Source: Hyphodiscus hymeniophilus (taxonomy: Eukaryota; Ascomycota; Leotiomycetes; Helotiales; Hyphodiscaceae). Taken from it: DNA of 64,000 nt. Under the pieces are notes generated by a model, which saw nothing but the letters and a program-made list of their open reading frames with translations, searched no databases and was not told the origin of the DNA. The stretch covers positions 434,001 through 498,000 of the forward strand of contig VNKQ01000009.1 in NCBI GenBank assembly GCA_016508695.1, read 5' to 3'. This document shows, in pieces, positions 57,259 to 64,000 of the stretch. The stretch's first letter is position 1. Each line of letters begins with the position of its first letter. The position numbers and the translations under genes are program-made.

Positions 57259-60200
57259 AGATTGAAGCACCCATACCACTTAATGTCTATCAAAGGCCAC
57301 GGAGATGCGTACAATGACTTCATCGGGTGCGAACAAGGTAGAGATTACTGAGACTCGACCCTCGCGAAACAGAGAAAGGAACTTCGAAAATCATCGACAC
57401 CGACACTGCGATCAACAGCGACACTGCGCGATCGACCGTATCATTTGACTCAAAATTAAATTCAAGTATTGCTAGTATTAGATTATGGGGCACGGCCACA
57501 AGTGGAAGCCGTAGTACTTGTGGTTGGTCTTTTGCCGAGTCTCTCTGAACTGTGATTGCTGATCTCCTTCCATGTTCTGGTGCTCGCCTTTCGCTTTCCA
57601 AGCGTTGGGTTGGTTGTCAGATTCAAATTCTCTGGAGGAGACGATTACTTTATACTAAAATCCCGGGATGAGGGCAGCTAATAGAACCTCAAGATTTCGC
57701 ACTTTCTAGAATTAGAACGTCCAACGATGATTTTCCTAAAAGATCCCTTGTGGATAAGCTGTCGAAATTACCGTTCCTTTCGACACAACACTGTCGATCG
57801 ATAAGATCACATGCATTCACTCGACAGAACACTATCGACAGCTGCTTCAAAGGTCAAAGGATTCCTACTTGTGAATTTTGAGAGCAATTGAACTGGGCGT
57901 TTACTTTCCAACCCTTTCCATTGCCTAATGTGAAGCGGCGCATCTTGAAAAGGAAGAGTGGATTTTGACGATGTGGGAAAGGCCGAATCAATCCGAAAGA
58001 AATGAGGCATTGGCATGATTCTGAAAATACATAGAGGTGCTTAATAACGAATGAGACGATAGTAAGGCATCTCGTGATTGAATGACCCAACTCAAGACTC
58101 TGCTAGAGCCTCATAAAATTGACGAAACTTTTGCTCCTAGCAGGAATTATCCTCAATCCTATTCTCGGTCGTTTTTCGCGATTCGATGCGAGGGATCTAG
58201 AGCCGAACTCGAGAGCTTCGTTCGGTCGAGAATAAGGGGACCGTCCTGAATCGGAGACGTAGGGCAGGCGATCAAACTTGGCTCGCTATGCAATTGCGCA
58301 ACGCCGGGACTTGGCGGAAGCAGGGGCGGCAAATGCTCGGGGGGTTTTGGAATGCATTATCTTCTCACTTTTTTGTATTTGGAAACGGAGTGGAGAAGGA
58401 GAAAGGCAAAACGATGAAGCTAGCAGGTAGTCTCCGCGAAGGAGCATATGCGGCAAAGTAGAGAGAGCCAGAACTCTGAATCTGAAAACACTTACAAATA
58501 ATGCCAAATGTCGAGCATGTTCGGACATCACTGCAGAAACTTTACAGTCTCTGCTGTTGATGTGGCTTGCATCCTGTCGTTCGTTTTCTCCTTCGATACC
58601 GAGCTTCGAGTGCGACTGAGGGGTGGGAAGATTTGCATGTATTCCGTGGAGGTGGAGATGTGCATGAACCAGACCGGCCGTGCGGTCCAGGGTGGCCCCC
58701 GGCTCGCCTTTGAGGCTGCTATTCCTATGTACGTACAGCATAGGGATACAGGGCGATTTGGTTTCATCCATCTCTATTTAGAGACGGCCTGTGGTGAGGA
58801 CGGAGAAGGGGGGTGTTCCTTAGAATGGATTGGCCAAGGTCGTCTCTGGGTGCTGATTCCTGTGAGTCTATGTCCGCCACAACAGAAGTTGAGGAAGTTG
58901 AGTTGATGGGAGACCTCTCTTTGGGCTGTACAGTATGAGAAAGGCAGAAAGGGATAGTTCTTATTGTGGTGAGAGACGCGGATGATTTTGGAGCGACTCG
59001 CGAGTGGGTGTGGGTGTGTGTCGTAACTGTCGTTGGCGATGGTGTGCCACACTACCACACTACACATTACGAAGCGTAGAGCACCACTGCATAAAAGGGG
59101 GTGAGCTTGGTACCTGAAACTATGCCTCTTCAGGCAGCCCGCATCGGGTGCGAACACCAGTTACCACCAGTCCACCAGTCTACCACACCTCTTCGCACCA
59201 CACTGGCGAATCATCAACGAGGACTGCTGGAGCTGATGCACTAGATGTACTGATGCAGGTACGGACGGCCACTAAGGATGGAAAAACTGACGGCATTCGT
59301 GTGGTCACTGGCCACTCACTGCTGGACGAGGGACCAGCCCAGGCCGTTGTCGACGCGATTTGCTGGTGATCGATCTATTTTGGTTGACAAGAGACAAGAG
59401 ACCTTTGTTCGGGATGCGCGTCTGGCATGTCGGAAGAGGGAGCTGATGGAATCATGGGAGACGCTGGCGCCAATTCATGCTTGAGAAGGGGGAAGGAGGA
59501 GGAAGCGCTCTCCATTGGTAGATCTATGGGCGAGTCGGTGATACTGCTGCATCGCTGGGAGGATTAGATCATTAGGAGCATAGCCTGGTGTCCGTCTGCG
59601 CTGTGTACCCCATTCTTGAGGGTTGCGCGACACAGTAAGAGAAAGATGACACGAGGAAAGGTTGGACCGTTGAGAGAGATCCTGCGCGCGGGCGGGAAAA
59701 CAAGAAAGCAAGCTCGGAATCGGGAATCCTCTCGCGCGACGCTGCAGATAATGGCTGGCTCGTCCGGTTGGTTGCATGTGCAGCATCTATCAATGGAGTT
59801 TCGAATGATACAGATGAATGACTGTCAGCACTGTCCTCGTACAGTACCGAGTTCTGAGTTCTGAGTTCTCAGTCCTGACTCCTCAGACCGGAAAACCACA
59901 ACCACCACAACAAGTTGGAGACGGAGAGAAGCGGCCAGAGATCATTCGTCAGACTCGGACGGCTGGCTGGCTCGTTGGCTTGTTGGCTTGATCAGTCAGG
60001 GCAAACCGTACCGGTACATGCGCCGTGTATTTTCTAGTTCGAGCGGGTGAACTCACTCACTATCTGCTCTTCTATCCAGCCGCGTATCGATTGGTAGGAG
60101 GGGGCCGGCGTGGGACCTCCTCGTCAGATTCTCAGGGGCGGCCCCATGCTGGAAGAGGCACCTGGGCATCTGGCCAGGAAGGTGTTGTTGTCATTATTGG

Positions 60201-60650
60201 AGCAATGGAGAGGACTGACTGGACTTGAGCAGCCATGCGATGATGCGAGGACGCAAGATGCGAGAAGAGCGCGTCAATATGAGGTCCTCTCTCCCTATTC
60301 CGTACAATCGTCTCGTCCTTCCGGAAGTCTACACATACTCTTTGTCTCTCTCTGGTGTCCTACTTCACAAAAGTGCAATTGAATATTGTTTGTAGGCTTC
60401 GATAGAGCTGCCAATAAACACTTAAACACATAAGCACACTCCTCTACTCCACTGACTACTGGACTGATGGTAGAAACGACGTTGCCTGAGTCAATCATGC
60501 TCGCTGGTAGCCTGGTATATATAGTACACAGTCATCCAATGGAAACCAGTTGTTCTAGTACTGGCCGCACTGCACCCGTCGGCGTGAACTTTCGAGGGCA
60601 ACTCCATGCACGCATTGGCAGGCATCGACGCCCTAAGGGCCCCTACAGGC
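57259..60650. other. Long non-coding region upstream of the homeobox gene
   Basis: About 3.4 kb without a supportable gene. It is likely regulatory DNA of the homeobox gene, as long promoters are common for developmental regulators. It has short simple repeats: TTCTGAG repeats near 59850-59875 and GGCTGGCTGGC/TTGGCTTGTTGGC near 59962-59990. Open frames at 58286-58906 overlap on both strands and are not protein-like. Confidence 0.5.
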
Positions 60651-61231
60651 TATAAGTTCCTGATACCCAAAAACCTCCTCATTCTACGCTAACCCCTTTT
60701 GGCCGCCTCGTCTCACGGCCCACCTGGACTTCACCCGTCGCTCCTCCTTTGCTTTGCTTCGCTTCTCTCCTCTCCCTCTCCGCCTCACCGTTCTGTCTTC
60801 ATCGTCGCCATCGTGTGATCTTTTTCTCTCTCTCTCTCTCTTTCATTTGTGCCTAGCCAATACGGTATCCCTCACTCCTTTGGGCTTACCATTACACTCC
60901 TTCGGCTTGCTTTATTCAGTCAATTCTCGACTCACACTCCTTGGACCGACCCCATTTTTCGAACTCTTCGCTCAACAACTTTCACCCTCAATACACTTCT
61001 ACTTCCTGCGAGCTACAGCGAATCACTTCATTCACACTTATACCCACATTGGATTCTTTCGATCTCATCGATTTATTCTTCGAGTCTCGACTCGCCATCC
61101 ACGAATCTGCGGACACCACACTCCTTAAACACCACTTCTACAATCAACACTGAAACCACCCCGTCGCACAATAATACAATATACTCCGGATCTGTAGGAG
61201 TACATAGGGCAATCAGACCTCGATAGGCATC
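60651..61231 (+). promoter_or_regulatory. Probable core promoter and ATG-free 5' leader of the homeobox gene
   Basis: TATAAG lies at 60651-60656, followed by a pyrimidine-rich stretch including a CT microsatellite (about 60825-60842). From 60609 to the start codon at 61232 there is not one ATG on the plus strand. This suggests a long 5' UTR of roughly 550 nt kept free of upstream start codons. The transcription start is inferred. Confidence 0.55.
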
Positions 61232-63134
61232 ATGTCTACAACTTCGAACGACAACATGTCGGACACGAAGCAGGAGACCGTGGAGAGGGAAATGAAGATG
61301 TCCTCAACACCTTCGCCGACGGCGTCAAATGCTGCCAGCAGCACATCCGCATCTCGCCGACCTCCACGGAAAAGCACTCTAACCCAGCAGCAAAAAAATC
61401 AAAAACGACAACGGGCTACACAGGATCAATTGGTTACACTAGAAGTCGAATTCAACAAGAACCCCACACCTACGGCGACTGTTCGGGAACGAATTGCGGA
61501 GGATATCAATATGACAGAGCGATCTGTACAGATCTGGTTTCAGAACAGGTGCGTTCACGCGTTTGAGGACGATGAGAATGAAAACTAATGAAACTTAAGA
61601 CGAGCAAAAATAAAGCTCTTGGCAAAAAAGAGTATTGAAACAGGCGAGGATTGCGATGCCATGATCCCTGAATCAATGCGACAATATCTTGCTCTTCAAA
61701 CCATAGATTCGGGGAAGTCCTTAGGTGGAAACTTTCTTGGGCGATCGGGGCTCATGCCTTACGGCAGCGGGAACATGCTGATGGGAGGTGACCAAGGTCC
61801 GCAGGGCAAAGTTGGTATGTGACGATTGTTCTCTATATTCCCTATCGAAATGCTGACCTCGATAAGTTATTCATCACCTTTCTTGTCGGTCATTGAGCGT
61901 TGGGACATGGAGACGTGTGGGCCAGAATGCTATGGACCTCATCATATTCTACTCACCTGATAAAGCATGCATGACATACTATATCAACAACGACCAAGCG
62001 GGCTACAAGATCGAATATCCTTTCGCCTATATCAAAAACATCTTCCTGGAAAATGGAGATAATGAGACGCCAGGTGGATTGGTGGTGGAATTGAACCGTC
62101 CACCGAACTTCTTTATGGATTCTTCTGGATCTGGCGGATTCTACCAATGTGGCGACTTTACTGAAGATCAACAAGCATCACAGATCATGATTCACCATCT
62201 TGGTGGCCACCCCAAGGTTCTCAGTGGTCAATTGGCTAAGTTGGTTTCCCTCGAATCGTTCATGACACGACACAGCCCCTTTGACCACCAGCAACTCTCA
62301 GTCTCCGCACCTGTCTCCCCCACTGGACACCGCCCAGCATCTCAACCAAACTACAACGCCCAAGCGCATGTGGGGATGTTCCAGGAATCGCAATGGGGTA
62401 TCGGTGTACATCCTGGTGCTCGCGGACCTGGCCACAAGAGACAAAGGAGCAGATCAGTGCCAATGGCCGTCGATTTCTCCATGTTTCAGGGCCAGATGCC
62501 TTCCTTCCTTATCCAGCATCCCGGAGAGAACCAGCATCAACCTCATAATCCGAACATATTTGCGCCTATCCCACAGCAGCCAAACAATCTAGGACCATTG
62601 GGTCCCAATCTGCGAATAGATACCTCATCAGGCTATGGTATGGAATTCAGGCAATACCCAATGTCTGCGGCTACAACAACTTCGCCATCAGATTATGCAA
62701 GCCCAGGTTTCTTCTCCCAAGGACCCGACTCGAGTGCCCTCCCAGCTTCATCATATAATACTACCCCGTTCACAGTGCCTTTCCTCTCGCCTAATCCAAT
62801 GGTCGACGCTTCTGGCATGATACAACCATCTGTCTCACCATTATCCTTTATGAGCCAGGGCGATCCAGCAATCGTTGATCAATCCCCACCTCTATCGATG
62901 ATGCATCGCAGTGCTTCCGCGGACGTCTATAGCATGTCACACGACCATCATTCGAACATCTCCGATGATGGGCATGGACTGAACGAGATGTATTCAAAGC
63001 ACACGCTCAATTTACCCATGCATCCTCATTCTCCCGCCTACGCAGATCAATCGCAAGCGGATATGGATATGAACCAGCTTGTCTCATTTGACGAAAATCC
63101 AGCCAGTCTATCCCCCGAAGACATCCCTCAATGA
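61232..63134 (+). CDS. Homeobox transcription factor (Pah1/Phx1-like)
   Basis: Three exons (61232..61548, 61600..61814, 61867..63134) encode 599 aa. The homeodomain spans about residues 56-115: KRQRATQDQLVTLEVEFNKN, then RERIAEDINMTERSVQIWFQ and NRRAKIKLLAKKS; the recognition helix has the canonical WFQNRRAK. Intron 1 falls inside that helix, after Asn. A second conserved block, VGTWRRVGQNAMDLIIFYSP through YYINNDQAGYKIEYPFAYIK and GGFYQCGDFTEDQQASQIMI to GHPKVLSGQLAKL, accompanies the homeodomain in fungal Pah1/Phx1-type regulators, which act in morphogenesis, conidiation or stationary-phase stress. The rest is Gln/Pro/Ser/His-rich and probably activating. Both introns (51 and 52 nt) have clear branch sites (ACTAATG, GCTGACC) but AAG acceptors. 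The exact orthologue is not certain. Confidence 0.88.
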
Positions 63135-63682
63135 CACCACCCGGGATGACCGAGTCTGGGCCGTAGAAAACTTCAGCCCATGCCCAGGACTTGGCTACAA
63201 AAGGCTATTCTTACGCCGAAGCTGGATTTTTTGATTGCAGGCGATTGTAGGCGTTGAGGAGTGTCTTGTAACGAAGTGGTATATACGGCCTTGCGTGTTT
63301 GCGGCAAAATTTCCTGTTTATTCTTGTGGGCTTCGCCCACCCTAATTACTCGTTATCAACGAGCTCAACCTATTCCGCTACTAACCAAATCTCATTGTTT
63401 TGTCTATTACGCCACGAACTTGCATGACGACTATACGATCATGCTTGTCTGGCACAGCGATCGTTCCCCTTTGCTTTTGGTTGGCGTGTTTTGTGCATCA
63501 AATTTCTGATGTTTTTGGCGGTGCTAATGTCTCCTGAGGAGACGATTGGGAGCGAACGGTTCTTTTGGGGTGGCACTGGGGAACACTTGGAAAGTGGTGA
63601 CTGCTGGCTTGTGCGTGCATGGAAATCATGATGGTGACGGGGATTAATAGTTTGAATCTATTCTGTGAATCTATCCATGTCC
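63135..63682. other. Intergenic region between convergent genes
   Basis: About 550 bp; 3' flanks of the homeobox gene and of the right-edge gene. An 82-codon frame here is not supported. Confidence 0.5.
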
Positions 63683-64000
63683 TTAAATCAAACAGTGTGG
63701 ATTATTCATACTCTGTCTTTCCACTCCCACAAAACTAGGACTGTCGACAGAGCCGCTACGTCCCCGACCACGATCGACTCTCTCTTCACTTTTATCGAGT
63801 ACGCCCGAGATTGATGGCCTAGTGGCCCCGTCATGACTTCCGACCGAGAGCTTGCGAGACTTGCTTAGCAGTGGTAGAAGGGCTTCTCTGGATGGCTGCT
63901 TGGTTCTGTATGAACATGGTTCTTGTTATCAACTAACTATGCTCAACAGCTTACCTGTCGCTGTCAATATATAGTACTCTCGCATCCCAAAAAAATCTGA
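63683..64000 (-). CDS. C-terminal end of a gene cut by the right window edge
   Basis: Two exon pieces on the minus strand, 64000..63955 and 63905..63683, join through a 49-nt intron (GTAAGC to CATACAG) with matching phase and share one open frame ending in TAA. The upstream piece reads FFWDARVLYIDSD; the last exon reads RTKQPSREALLPLLSKSRKL, then a Ser/Arg/Gly-rich, basic, disordered tail (DRGRGRSGSVDSPSFVGVE) ending NNPHCLI. It contains several basic-directed Ser sites. Family and function cannot be told from this fragment. The evidence is the clean splice signals and 74 uninterrupted codons in the last exon; no start or domain is in view. Confidence 0.6.

Noticed and set aside
57259..60650. 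tRNA genes or small RNA genes in the long non-coding stretch
   Set aside because: By eye I found no B-box-like GGTTCGANTCC with a matching cloverleaf on either strand, here or elsewhere; a covariance-model scan would decide.
1..64000. A secondary-metabolite or degradative gene cluster
   Set aside because: The cellulase, esterase and peroxidase are separated by housekeeping genes on both strands, with no synthase, transporter or shared regulator between them.

Overview
The window reads as nuclear DNA of a filamentous ascomycete (Pezizomycotina). Genes are well spaced, most carry one to three short introns of about 45-100 nt with GT-AG ends, and the recognised proteins are eukaryotic and fungal. 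A GH7 cellobiohydrolase, a secreted class II heme peroxidase and a secreted type-B carboxylesterase suggest a plant-associated or lignocellulose-decaying lifestyle; a leotiomycete is possible but is inference. I saw no ribosomal RNA, tRNA, CRISPR array, intact transposon or secondary-metabolite cluster.

Layout. 1-8.0 kb, minus strand: the 5' part of a carboxylesterase gene cut by the left edge, a PHD-finger protein, and the PCNA-unloader subunit Elg1. 8.8-15.1 kb, plus strand: ribosome-biogenesis factor Utp8, then a large disordered protein whose N-terminus resembles those of fungal STAND/NLR-like proteins and whose C-terminus is a Gly/Ala-rich hydrophobic segment. 17.3-19.0 kb: the GH7 cellulase behind a regulated-looking promoter. 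20.4-24.6 kb, minus: a Ptc1-type PP2C phosphatase and ESCRT-III subunit Vps2, the latter divergent from mitofusin Fzo1 (25.0-27.8 kb). 29.5-30.8 kb, minus: the heme peroxidase, which carries an apparent 1-nt deletion. 33.5-46.1 kb: two bZIP transcription factors flanking a long ADF-H domain protein and a gene-poor stretch with one doubtful gene. 46.6-52.5 kb: two small uncharacterised proteins, a Pex11-family protein and a SANT-like protein. 53.7-57.1 kb: an adaptin-binding p34 (AAGAB/Irc6) protein, SmD3, and the phosphatidylglycerophosphate phosphatase Gep4. 57.1-61.2 kb is non-coding and precedes a homeobox regulator (61.2-63.1 kb). The right edge cuts a minus-strand gene of which only the last two exons are visible.

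Most genes are housekeeping and unrelated to one another: DNA replication (Elg1), rRNA processing and splicing (Utp8, SmD3), mitochondria (Fzo1, Gep4), peroxisomes (Pex11), endosomes and vesicles (Vps2, p34). The secreted enzymes are scattered, not clustered. I found no convincing new multi-gene system. The best leads are the frameshifted peroxidase, the STAND-like protein with its C-terminal hydrophobic motif, and several gene models that only appear once short exons are joined (the right-edge gene, the small coiled-coil membrane protein, bZIP 2, Vps2). Exon coordinates were derived by hand from reading frame, splice signals and phase, and have no transcript support.
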